Part shown: piece by piece, positions 33,140 through 40,862 of the stretch
Numbering within the stretch: the first letter of the stretch is position 1
Layout: every line of letters begins with the position of its first letter
Assembly (NCBI GenBank): GCA_016710325.1
Contig: JADJXK010000001.1
Span: 1,054,001-1,118,000 of the forward strand
From: Candidatus Leptofilum proximum
GTDB taxonomy: Bacteria > Chloroflexota > Anaerolineae > Promineifilales > Promineifilaceae
Reading direction: 5' to 3'
DNA length: 64,000 nt
The notes under the pieces: generated by a model
Databases searched by the model: none
The model's input: only the letters and a program-made list of their open reading frames with translations
What the model was told of the DNA's origin: nothing
Position numbers and translations under genes: made by a program

Positions 33140-34390
33140 ATGGCTGCGGTAACAATGCCCAAAAAGGAGAAGAGAGGGGGGATACGGCCGTTTCATATCT
33201 GGATTACCTCACTGGTCATCATGCTGATGATTGGCGGTTGGGGCATTTATCAAACCCTTTGGAACGGCCTGCAGGTGACCAACCTGACAGACCAGGTGCC
33301 GTGGGGTTTGTGGATCACCCACGATCTTTCGGCCATTGCCCTGGGAGCGGGGGCATTTACCTTTTCGGCCGTGGTGTACCTGTTCCACATCAAGCAGTTT
33401 GAGCCGATTGCCCGCATTGCCGTGTTTGTTGGCTTTTTGGGCTACACCTCGGCCATGCTGGCGCTGGCGATGGATATCGGCCGTCCAGACCGTTTCTGGC
33501 ATCCGCTGGTGTATTGGAACGTGCACTCAGTGCTGTGGGAAATTACCCTGTGCGTGATTTTGTACTCCACGGTGCTGGTGATTGAGGTGCTGCCGATCTT
33601 GTTCGACAGCCGCCTGTTTGACAACCGGCCCAGGTGGCGGGCCTTCGGCCACCAGCTGCACAAGCTCACGCCAGTCATGGCTGTTTTAGGCATGGCCCTG
33701 TCTATGCTGCACCAATCGTCGCTGGGAGCGACTTACGGCGTTTTGTCGGGGCGGGCCATCTGGTACAAGCCATCGATGCCGGTGATGTTTATCTTGTCGG
33801 CGGTGGCGGGCGGCGTTTCGGCTACGCTGCTGGCGACGATGATCACCAGCAAATTGACCAACCGGGAGCTGATCGATAAGTTTTTGCGGCGCGATATTGC
33901 CCGGCTGGCGGCATTTACGCTGCTGGCGTACCTGTATTTAAAGGTGTGGGACTGGGCGGCCACTTCTTACTACAGCCAGGCGCCGGGCACGGCCGATGCG
34001 CTAACGCGTCTTCAAGCCACAACCCCGTACACCCAATCATTTTGGTGGATTGAGATCTTCCTATGCGGCCTGGTGCCTGCTGTGATTTTGCTGAACCGGG
34101 AGATGCGGCGCAAGGAGTGGCCGCTAATGGGCGCTCTGTTCCTGGTGTTGTTTGGTGTGGTAATCAACCGGTGGAACGTAACGCTGTCTGGGTTAGTGGT
34201 GCCGCCGCAGTGGTCGCCTGGGGTGCTGGGGCGCACGATTGCCGTGGCGTACGTGCCGTCCTGGGTAGAGATTGCGGTTTCCGTGGGTGTATTGGGGTAT
34301 GCATTACTGGCATTTACGCTGGGCGCAAAATATCTGCCGCTGTTCCAGCATGGGCACAACGCCGCGGATCACGCTGCGGCGGCCGATTAG
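33140..34390 (+). CDS. nrfD: NrfD/PsrC-type quinol-interacting membrane subunit
   Basis: A 416-residue polytopic protein with about ten membrane helices. Family marks are VPWGLWITHDLSAIALGAGA, MDIGRPDRFWHPLVYWN and LHQSSLGATYG. The start at ATG 33140 overlaps the preceding stop by one base context (TGAGATGG) behind GGGAGGAGG. NrfD-type proteins exchange electrons with the quinone pool and pass them to the ferredoxin-like subunit. With the octaheme cytochrome this gives a three-gene quinone-linked electron-transfer complex, like the core of Nrf, Qrc or alternative complex III but without their catalytic subunits. Confidence 0.95.
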   Translation: MAAVTMPKKEKRGGIRPFHIWITSLVIMLMIGGWGIYQTLWNGLQVTNLTDQVPWGLWITHDLSAIALGAGAFTFSAVVYLFHIKQFEPIARIAVFVGFLGYTSAMLALAMDIGRPDRFWHPLVYWNVHSVLWEITLCVILYSTVLVIEVLPILFDSRLFDNRPRWRAFGHQLHKLTPVMAVLGMALSMLHQSSLGATYGVLSGRAIWYKPSMPVMFILSAVAGGVSATLLATMITSKLTNRELIDKFLRRDIARLAAFTLLAYLYLKVWDWAATSYYSQAPGTADALTRLQATTPYTQSFWWIEIFLCGLVPAVILLNREMRRKEWPLMGALFLVLFGVVINRWNVTLSGLVVPPQWSPGVLGRTIAVAYVPSWVEIAVSVGVLGYALLAFTLGAKYLPLFQHGHNAADHAAAAD

Positions 34391-34442
34391 AGGTGGGGGC
34401 GGTTCGCAAACCGCCCCTACATACGAAGGAATTGTGTGTGAA

Positions 34443-35042
34443 ATGAAAATCTTCCATGTTGCCCGTTTCCTGTTACTAGGGTTGATTTTGTTGGGCGTGG
34501 GAACGGCCGTAAGCTGCAACACTGCCGAAGAGGCCGTTGAACCCAGTGCTGAAGAGGTAAGCGAAATCGAGATCCCTGCCGAGGTGATGGTGGTGCGGGA
34601 ATCGGCCCTGGAGCACCTGCGCACCATTGCCCAGGTATGTGTGCCGCCTGAAGGCACGCCGTGGGACAGCGCCACCAACGACGATTTTGCCGACACGGGC
34701 ACCAGCATTTACCTGTTTTCGGCGGAGGAGTGCAAGCTGAACATCTCTTACCCCTCCCCGGCGACAGATGAGACGCTGTTTTACGTGGCGCTACGCAACG
34801 CCTCTTTGGACTTTTGCTGGCAGGCGTTTGTTGACGCACAAGGCAAAATCCAGTCCACCGGGTACGACATGGTGGAGCCGGGTCTGGTCAACCCGTCGGC
34901 GCAGCACTGCGAAGAGCAGGGATACACGTTTGAGATTCGCACGCGAGAAGATGGCAAGCAGTGCGGCGCGTGTGTTTTCTCGGCTGAGGATATGTGTAAC
35001 GCCTGGGATTATTTCTACGGCAACTGCGGTCCGGCAGAGTAA
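34443..35042 (+). CDS. DUF333-domain lipoprotein
   Basis: A 199-residue protein with a short signal and lipobox-like AVSC (Cys25). The C-terminal part reads NPSAQHCEEQGYTFEIRTRE, then CGACVFSAEDMCNAWDYFYG, which is the DUF333 pattern (NPASxYC...GG...ExWAFFRGxC). Function of the domain is unknown; it occurs in secreted proteins of many bacteria. GAAGGA stands upstream. It follows the NrfD gene by 52 bases in the same direction and may belong to the operon. Confidence 0.8.
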   Translation: MKIFHVARFLLLGLILLGVGTAVSCNTAEEAVEPSAEEVSEIEIPAEVMVVRESALEHLRTIAQVCVPPEGTPWDSATNDDFADTGTSIYLFSAEECKLNISYPSPATDETLFYVALRNASLDFCWQAFVDAQGKIQSTGYDMVEPGLVNPSAQHCEEQGYTFEIRTREDGKQCGACVFSAEDMCNAWDYFYGNCGPAE

Positions 35043-35085
35043 AAGCGGAACACAGAGTTACATAGAGAAGGCACAGGAGTTCACA

Positions 35086-35155
35086 GAGAGAAAAAAACCG
35101 CAAAGGTCACGAAGGGCACAAAGAAATTTAGAAAGTATCTTTGCGTTCCTTCGAC
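35086..35155. repeat. Degraded word repeats (CACAGAG and GCAAAG types)
   Basis: The spacer between convergent genes holds CACAGAG words (35050-35090), then CCGCAAAGGTCACGAAGG... and, 30 bases later, CTTTGCGTTCCTTCG. It is an imperfect relative of the GCAAAG-word hairpins at 18325 and 20976. Confidence 0.55.
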
Positions 35156-35185
35156 TGTGCTCAGGACACGCCTGCGGAGAATGTT

Positions 35186-36175
35186 TTAGGCGCCGATGCC
35201 GCGAATGTAGAGCAGGTACATGCCCAGCAGATAGACGACAATCGTGGCAATGGTGTCCAGCTCGATGAAGAGAAATTTGCGCTCGACGCGGGCCAGGTTG
35301 CCTACCAACGCCATATTGGTGAGCAGCAGTCCCAGCAGCCCCACCAGAACAAAGTTGTCATCGATAGCGCCGAGGAAACGGCCGTCCAGATAAAAGAAGT
35401 CCGCAATTCCCAACGCCAACATGTTGAAAACGCTGGAGCCAAGCAAGTTGCCCACAGCCATGTCGAAGGCGTTCATGCGCACGGCGGCCAGGGCGGCCAA
35501 CAGCTCTGGCAGGGAAGTCACCAGGCTTAGCAGCGCCGTGCCAATAAAGCCTGTGCCCAGGCCGGTGATTTCAGCAATCTGCGTGCTGGCATCAACCAGC
35601 AGGGGCACAACGGCAACGAGGACAACGGCCGTAAGAAAAAAGCCAATCACCCCTCGCCGTAAACTGGGAAAATCCGGCGCCGGTTCGGGTGCGGGCACTG
35701 GCTCCACCGGGCTGCGATTCTCCCGCTGGATGAGCCAGATACCGCCAAAGTAAAGTCCGATAATCACCAGGCTGTCCAGCCCCACCCAGCCAATTTTTAT
35801 GTCTACTTCATCCAAAATGGAGATAATGGCGATCAACATCAAAATGGTGGTCAGCGCCGCGGTCAGCGCGTGGCTGACGGCGATGCGGCGCAGCAGCGGC
35901 ACCTGGTAGTTGATGAGATCGACCAGGGCCAGGAGCATCATGTTGACCATGTTGCTGCCAAAAAAGTTGCCTGCGGCCAGGTTGGGAAAACCCGCCTGAA
36001 AAGCGCTGATCGAGGCAATAAGTTCTGGCAAAGAGGTCGCCCCCGCCAGGAAGATGGTGCCAACAAACAGTCCACCAAGCTTGGTGCGCACGGCGATGAT
36101 GTCGCCATATTCGGCTAATTTAATGGCCGCGTACACCACGACGGCCGAACTGAGTAAAAATTGTAACCAGACCAT
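35186..36175 (-). CDS. Sodium/calcium exchanger family membrane protein (CaCA, YrbG type)
   Basis: A 329-residue protein with about ten membrane helices and the two alpha-repeats of the CaCA family. Repeat 1 is GTIFLAGATSLPELIASISAF with AAGNFFGSNMVNM; repeat 2 is GTALLSLVTSLPELLAALAA with AVGNLLGSSVFNM. The conserved acidic Glu in both (SLPEL) binds the cation. A charged Pro/Glu cytoplasmic loop separates the halves. The start at 36175 (MVWLQF) is chosen because the upstream frame runs through repeat-like sequence. The PII-like gene lies 94 bases upstream in the same direction and may encode its regulator. Confidence 0.93.
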   Translation of the reverse strand: MVWLQFLLSSAVVVYAAIKLAEYGDIIAVRTKLGGLFVGTIFLAGATSLPELIASISAFQAGFPNLAAGNFFGSNMVNMMLLALVDLINYQVPLLRRIAVSHALTAALTTILMLIAIISILDEVDIKIGWVGLDSLVIIGLYFGGIWLIQRENRSPVEPVPAPEPAPDFPSLRRGVIGFFLTAVVLVAVVPLLVDASTQIAEITGLGTGFIGTALLSLVTSLPELLAALAAVRMNAFDMAVGNLLGSSVFNMLALGIADFFYLDGRFLGAIDDNFVLVGLLGLLLTNMALVGNLARVERKFLFIELDTIATIVVYLLGMYLLYIRGIGA

Positions 36176-36205
36176 AGTTTTAGTTTGCGAGTTTGCCAGT
36201 GGCGA

Positions 36206-36266
36206 GTGAAATGTAATCGGTAATTGGGTAATAAAATTCACCCCTTCACCTTGTCACCCTGTCACC
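36206..36266. repeat. TAATTGGG/TGTCACC word repeats between PII-like and exchanger genes
   Basis: Words GTAATCGGTAATTGGGTAAT, then TCACCTTGTCACCCTGTCACC. A related mixture (GTCACCCTGTTG, TAATTGGGTAATTGGGTAAT) lies at 36642-36680 on the other side of the PII-like gene. The purpose is unknown. Confidence 0.6.
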
Positions 36267-36269
36267 TTG

Positions 36270-36614
36270 TCATCTTTTCAAAGTCAATCCCCACGTCTTT
36301 GCCACGGGCATAGCGAAAATAATGCCTTTATCCGGCTCTGTGAGGTCACCAAGGACGGCTTCGGTGGCGGCAACGGCCGTTTCCGCTGTCTCCAGGCTGT
36401 CAATCACCGTAAACAGCGTATTGTGCCCCACCCGGCCGCTGCCAAACATCTGGCTGAAGCCCACAAAAGCCATATCGGGACTGTGGCGCTGCAGCACACG
36501 GTTCAAACCAGTGCTCTCGATGATCGTCACCCCGCCCACACCGGCCTGGTCCCAGGCGTTGAGCACGTCATTTAAATGGGACGTGTCGTCTAGCACCATG
36601 ATGAGCATGTACAT
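36270..36614 (-). CDS. PII-like (GlnB-fold) small protein
   Basis: A 114-residue protein with the ferredoxin-like PII rhythm: MYMLIMVLDDTSHLNDVLNA, a Gly-rich turn GVGGVTIIESTGLN, then a T-loop-like stretch (GFSQMFGSGRVGHN) and TLFTVIDSLETAETAVAATE. A strong ribosome binding site (AGGAGGAAAC) precedes the ATG. PII-like proteins often bind nucleotides and regulate a neighbouring transporter, and the following gene is a cation exchanger. The family is judged from pattern; no close relative is identified. Confidence 0.75.
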   Translation of the reverse strand: MYMLIMVLDDTSHLNDVLNAWDQAGVGGVTIIESTGLNRVLQRHSPDMAFVGFSQMFGSGRVGHNTLFTVIDSLETAETAVAATEAVLGDLTEPDKGIIFAMPVAKTWGLTLKR

Positions 36615-36686
36615 AGTTTCCTCCTAATTGCCTGATTACTGAGTCACCCTGTTGCTGCCTGATGTAATTGGGTAATTGGGTAATTT

Positions 36687-37565
36687 TTAGCCGTCTTTCT
36701 TTGCCTGCCGGTACGCCCAGTACGCCTGTTGGGTTTCAGTGAGCCATTGCAACAGTGCATCTTCATCGTGTGTTTCGATGAGAGCGGCGACATCGGCCAG
36801 CTGGTTTTGGTAGTGGGCGATTTGCTGGAGAACGGCCGTTTTGTTCGTCAGCAAAATGTCCAGCATCATCTGGGGATCGGTGCCAGCTACACGCGACGTA
36901 TCGCGAAAGCCGGAGGAGCTGACCGGCCAGAGTCGCTCATCCCCCACTTGGGCCGCATGGCGCATGAGCGCCGCAGCCACCATGTACGGCAGATGGCTTA
37001 CCACCGCCACCATATTGTCGTGCAAAGCGGGCGGTAAAACCAGCGGCCTGGCCCCCAAATCAACCACCAGCTGGTGCGCCACTGCTTCCAGGTGCGGCGT
37101 GGTGCGCTGCGTGGGGCACAAGATGAAGGTTTGCTGGCGGAACAGGTCCGGCGTGGCCGCGCCAAAACCCGCCACCTCTTTGCCACACATCGGATGGCCG
37201 CCAATCGCCTGGAAACTGTCTGGCAGATGGTCCATTGCCCGGCAAATGTCGCTTTTACTGCTGCCCAAATCAAACACCAGGCAGCCGTCGGGGCGCAAGA
37301 TGGGCAGTTGGTGCAGCACGTTGACGATGGTGCGCACCGGCGTGGCCAAAACCACCAAATCGGCATTTTGCACGCCCAAAGCCAGATCGTCGCTGACAAA
37401 ATCGGCGATGCGTCCGGCGGCGGCGCGGGTTTTGGGATTGGTATCGACGATGGTGAGGTGAAACGGCCGTTGTGGAATGGCCAACCGCCGCGCCAGCCGA
37501 AGCGCCAGCGCCAGCGAACCACCCATCAGCCCCAAACCCACGACACAAATTCGTTCCACATGCAT
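36687..37565 (-). CDS. tyrA: Prephenate/arogenate dehydrogenase
   Basis: A 292-residue protein of the TyrA family: NAD(P)-binding GLGLMGGS at residues 10-17, VVLATPVRTI, the SSK segment DLGSSKSDI, and the catalytic-histidine block IGGHPMCGKEVAGFGAA. The helical C-terminal dimerisation domain contains HDNMVAVVSHLPYMVAAAL and SSGFRDTSRVAGTDPQMM. It catalyses the last oxidative decarboxylation towards tyrosine. No fused chorismate mutase or ACT domain is present. No other aromatic-pathway gene is in the window. Confidence 0.95.
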   Translation of the reverse strand: MHVERICVVGLGLMGGSLALALRLARRLAIPQRPFHLTIVDTNPKTRAAAGRIADFVSDDLALGVQNADLVVLATPVRTIVNVLHQLPILRPDGCLVFDLGSSKSDICRAMDHLPDSFQAIGGHPMCGKEVAGFGAATPDLFRQQTFILCPTQRTTPHLEAVAHQLVVDLGARPLVLPPALHDNMVAVVSHLPYMVAAALMRHAAQVGDERLWPVSSSGFRDTSRVAGTDPQMMLDILLTNKTAVLQQIAHYQNQLADVAALIETHDEDALLQWLTETQQAYWAYRQAKKDG

Positions 37566-37705
37566 AGCGGGGAATTATACCGGCAAATTCTCCCCCTGCC
37601 CGTGTGATAGGGAAATAGAAGCACGAATGAGCCGAATGAACGAATGGCACGAATTGATTGAATATATTTTGATGCAAAAAGGGACAGAAACTGGGGTTAA
37701 GAATC

Positions 37706-38185
37706 TTACGGCCGTTCACCGGCCAGTTGGAGGGCTTTATCTAGCAGATTTGGGCTGTAGTGAAGTGAGGAAAGGCGCAAAATTTCTACCAAAGGGCCAA
37801 TTTCGCTAACTATATTTTGCTTCTTTGCCAACAGCAAAATGCCCAAGGCACCAACACACCGGATCTTGTTCGATTCGGCGATGGCCCTGGCACGTCGGTC
37901 ATCAATCAACAAATAGTCTGCAGCCAGTTTTTTATACAAGAGCATCGCCTCGATCTCACCTCGGCCCAATCCTCCAGCGGCAAGCACATATTGCGTGCTG
38001 TCGACCATGACGATACGCTCTTGAAGAAATTTAGCCAGAGATTTTGCTTCCGATTTGCCAGAAACAGTCACTTCATCGTAAACCGCTTGCGGAACTTTTA
38101 CATCATCGTAAAGGACTGTCAGAAATTCGAGCGCGTCGCACGTGGCCAGGGCTACCAAGGCGGAGCTGTCGGCAACGATTAACAT
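37706..38185 (-). CDS. DUF3368/PIN-like toxin of a toxin-antitoxin pair
   Basis: A 159-residue PIN-fold protein: VADSSALVALA with the first Asp, VPQAVYDEV with Glu, GRGEIEAMLL, and LLIDDRRARAIAE with the closing acidic pair, all four acidic positions kept. DUF3368 proteins are taken to be RNases paired with UPF0175 antitoxins. The start lies 1 base after the antitoxin stop codon, so the two are co-translated. Complete and probably active. Confidence 0.9.
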   Translation of the reverse strand: MLIVADSSALVALATCDALEFLTVLYDDVKVPQAVYDEVTVSGKSEAKSLAKFLQERIVMVDSTQYVLAAGGLGRGEIEAMLLYKKLAADYLLIDDRRARAIAESNKIRCVGALGILLLAKKQNIVSEIGPLVEILRLSSLHYSPNLLDKALQLAGERP

Positions 38186-38186
38186 T

Positions 38187-38438
38187 TTAGCTTTGGGTCA
38201 ATTGTTGAAAATCGGCGTCTAATTCTTCGGCTGTTTGCGTTTTTAGCGGGATGTTTTCACGTTTGAGCAGAGCTAGAAAAACGTAGCGATCCACACCGGC
38301 TAACTCGCAGGCAGCGCCAATGGACAGCTCGCCCGATTGGTACATACCCAGCGCAGCGTAAAGCCGAATTTTTGAAGCAGCACGCTCCGGCGAATCAGCG
38401 ATAAATTGAGAGGATGGCAATGTAATTGTCACTTCCAT
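38187..38438 (-). CDS. UPF0175 family antitoxin
   Basis: An 83-residue protein. The start at 38438 (MEVTITLPSS) has GGAGAAATAGAA just upstream; the open frame reaches 38471. UPF0175 features: AASKIRLYAALGMYQSGELS, IGAACELAGVDRYVFLALLK, ending in the acidic tail EELDADFQQL. The helix-turn-helix-like centre suggests DNA binding and autoregulation. Partner of the DUF3368 toxin directly downstream. Confidence 0.9.
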   Translation of the reverse strand: MEVTITLPSSQFIADSPERAASKIRLYAALGMYQSGELSIGAACELAGVDRYVFLALLKRENIPLKTQTAEELDADFQQLTQS

Positions 38439-38565
38439 TTCTATTTCTCCAGCTAGCCCTGAGGCGATCAAGCAAGTAAACTATTCCATATCATTATAAA
38501 CTGGGGTAACTTAAACACAAGCAATACAAGCGCTGCAAGAGATTTTGGCTTTCACCAAGTAGAGG

Positions 38566-39069
38566 CTAATCACCAGCAGGTCCGCACCGAGTTGGACCAG
38601 GGGCAGTTCCTAATCCACTTGAATATATTTTCCTGATGGTTTCCATGTCTTCTAAATCTATTTGGAAGTAAACACAGGCTCCCTCGTATTCTGTGATGCG
38701 GTAGACATAACGTAATCCGACGAGGTTCCCATTTGGTTGCCTGGATTCTTCCTTTGAATGAGGAAAATCGCCGAGAGCGGTTTCTACTTCTGCATAGCTT
38801 GTTTTGTCTACAGGAAACCTTCTCCTTATTGCATCAACTACATCTTCGTGCAAAATTTTGGTCCGTTCTAAGCAAAGAACATCATTTTCTGGCAAAGCCA
38901 ATGCTTTACACAGTTCTTGCTTGCTCTCTTCACCAATCGGGTAAAACGCCCAGGGGTATTGCTCGGCCTCCCAGGTAGCATAAGCACGTCTCTCTTCGGC
39001 CGTTCTGCCTGAACAGCCAACCATCAAAAACAGCAGCAAAAACAATACTTTGAGCTTACTGTCATGCAT
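38566..39069 (-). CDS. Small lipoprotein of unknown function
   Basis: A 167-residue protein with a short signal and a clear lipobox (LFLMVGC, Cys19). The rest is soluble, with four later cysteines (LCKAL, VLCLER, GACVYF, TRCGP), which may form disulfides. Base composition is lower in GC than the neighbours and no ACGGCCGT core is present except GGCCGTTC near 38998, which fits a recent acquisition together with the toxin-antitoxin pair. I do not recognise the family. Confidence 0.75.
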   Translation of the reverse strand: MHDSKLKVLFLLLFLMVGCSGRTAEERRAYATWEAEQYPWAFYPIGEESKQELCKALALPENDVLCLERTKILHEDVVDAIRRRFPVDKTSYAEVETALGDFPHSKEESRQPNGNLVGLRYVYRITEYEGACVYFQIDLEDMETIRKIYSSGLGTAPGPTRCGPAGD

Positions 39070-39155
39070 TCGCTCACCTCAATGCTGTCCGGATCACCTC
39101 GCTCCTTAACTCTTATACACAGCAATCAGAACATCAACGCAGTAAGAAACTGCGG

Positions 39156-40862
39156 CTACATGAGGGGCAAAATCAGGGCCGATGGGTGGGCGGGGTCGTG
39201 GTAGATGGTTTGGTGGGCAACGCGCATGGCGGTGCCGTGCATGACAGGTTCGCCGGTGCCCAGGTTGCGGCTGATGTGCGGGTGCGCCCCGCTGGAGACC
39301 TGCAAACGCAGCCGGTGACCGGGCAAAAACTGGTAGGCGGTGACGGTCATGTCTACCTCTACCAGCAAGCTGCCGTCTGGCTGGGGCTCGCCGCGCCCCG
39401 ACTGGACGCGAAATAAGCCATCACAGACGTTGAGGGAACGGCCGTCTGGCTGCACGTCGCATAAACGGCCGTAAAAATCCGTGTGTTCCAGGCTGGAGCG
39501 CACATACAGCCGCAGCCGCACGTGGCCAATGACGGTCAGCGATTCGATGAGCGGTTCCGTGGTGTAGGTCAGCACGTCGGGGCGGGCTTCCAGCGGGCGG
39601 TTGTCTACCGGGCCTGCTTCGGTGGAGAGCAGCGCGCCGCCCAGATTTGGCGTGGGATCGGCCGGATCGTAGCGGTACTGGTCTGGCGCTGACCCGGCCG
39701 GCGGCTCAGCCGTGGCCAGCTGGCCCATCGCTTGCAGATAAAACGGCAATTCCTGCGCCGGTGGCGGCCAGGCTTCGTAATCCAGCCATTGCTCGGCGCC
39801 TTGCAGGTAAAGACGGACGGGAGACGGCCGAATCGCGCCCCCTTCCCCCTTCAACTTCGCCGTAAACCAGCCCAGCCCCTCACGCAAAGCCGCCATCATG
39901 CCCCGCTGGTCCATGTGGGTCCACGGCCCGATGGTGAGGTATGGCGCGTGCCCGGCAGCGCGCAGGGCGGCGTAATCGGCCAGCTGGCCCTGAAGGAAGA
40001 TATCGTACCAGCCCGCCACCAGGTGCATCGGCACGGCGATGTCTGGCACCTTACGCCGCAAATCAACCGCCTGCCAGTACGGATCGTCCGGCTGGTCATG
40101 CTGGGCCCAGGTCTGGTAAAAATCTTGCGCATGGCCGAGCACGGCCGTATCGGCGGCAGCGATGGGCAGGTGATTCCAACCGGCCGCCACACGTTTGTTT
40201 TGCGCCGGGGCATAGTAAGACAGGGCTATTTTTTGCCAGGCGGGCAGCGACTGGTCTGTCATGGTTTCCAGCAGCAAAATCCAGCGTAAGGTGCGATCCA
40301 GCCACATAAAACCCTGGTCGGTTGGTCCACCCAGGTTCGCTTCGGTGATGGCGGGCAGCATGGCGTGCAAATGCGGCGTACCGGTAGAAGCGGCAGCCCA
40401 TTGCACAAACCCGACGTAGCTTTGGCCCCACATGCCGATACGGCTGTTGCTCCACGGCTGCTCAGCAATCCAGGCCAAGGTGGCTTCCCCGTCGGCCGCT
40501 TCGTGTACGTACGGTTCAAACTGGCCTTCCGAGTCAAAACGGCCGCGCACATCCTGGACAACCATGTTAAAGCCCTGCCCGGCGAAGATGGTGGCGAAAA
40601 ACTGGTTGACGTTGGTACGGCCGTACGGCGTGCGCATGAGCACCGTCGGCGCGGTGGCCAGGCCGACGGGATGGTACACATCGGCCGCCAGCCGGACGCC
40701 ATCGGGCATGGTGATGAGGATGCCTGGCTCTACCGTCACACCATGTTGCGGCGGTGGCAGCTTCAGCAGCCAGGCGATCAGCTGCCGCCGGTTGAGGTAG
40801 AGGGCGCCGCCAAGAGCGGCAGCTGCCGCCAGGCCAAACCAGTTTTTTAAGGACTTTGCCAT
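39156..40862 (-). CDS. CocE/NonD family hydrolase (X-Pro dipeptidyl-peptidase-like)
   Basis: A 568-residue protein with an N-terminal membrane helix (FGLAAAAALGGALYL) and the alpha/beta-hydrolase of the CocE/S15 type. Nucleophile Ser148 is in GMWGQSYVGF, the acid is Asp287 in GWYDIFLQ, and the base is His316 in GPWTHMDQRG. A C-terminal jelly-roll domain follows (VDMTVTAYQFLPGHRLRLQV, HPHISRNLGTGEPV). Family members hydrolyse esters, amides or peptides with acyl groups. The first 16 bases overlap the end of the kinase-fusion gene, suggesting coupling. Confidence 0.93.
   Translation of the reverse strand: MAKSLKNWFGLAAAAALGGALYLNRRQLIAWLLKLPPPQHGVTVEPGILITMPDGVRLAADVYHPVGLATAPTVLMRTPYGRTNVNQFFATIFAGQGFNMVVQDVRGRFDSEGQFEPYVHEAADGEATLAWIAEQPWSNSRIGMWGQSYVGFVQWAAASTGTPHLHAMLPAITEANLGGPTDQGFMWLDRTLRWILLLETMTDQSLPAWQKIALSYYAPAQNKRVAAGWNHLPIAAADTAVLGHAQDFYQTWAQHDQPDDPYWQAVDLRRKVPDIAVPMHLVAGWYDIFLQGQLADYAALRAAGHAPYLTIGPWTHMDQRGMMAALREGLGWFTAKLKGEGGAIRPSPVRLYLQGAEQWLDYEAWPPPAQELPFYLQAMGQLATAEPPAGSAPDQYRYDPADPTPNLGGALLSTEAGPVDNRPLEARPDVLTYTTEPLIESLTVIGHVRLRLYVRSSLEHTDFYGRLCDVQPDGRSLNVCDGLFRVQSGRGEPQPDGSLLVEVDMTVTAYQFLPGHRLRLQVSSGAHPHISRNLGTGEPVMHGTAMRVAHQTIYHDPAHPSALILPLM

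Noticed and set aside
31290..34390. Complete nitrite reductase (Nrf) or polysulfide reductase operon
   Set aside because: There is no CxxCK heme site and no molybdopterin subunit; only the electron-transfer subunits are present.
35086..35155. tRNA or small RNA in the repeat-rich spacer
   Set aside because: No cloverleaf or CCA-type end can be folded; the structure is explained by word repeats.
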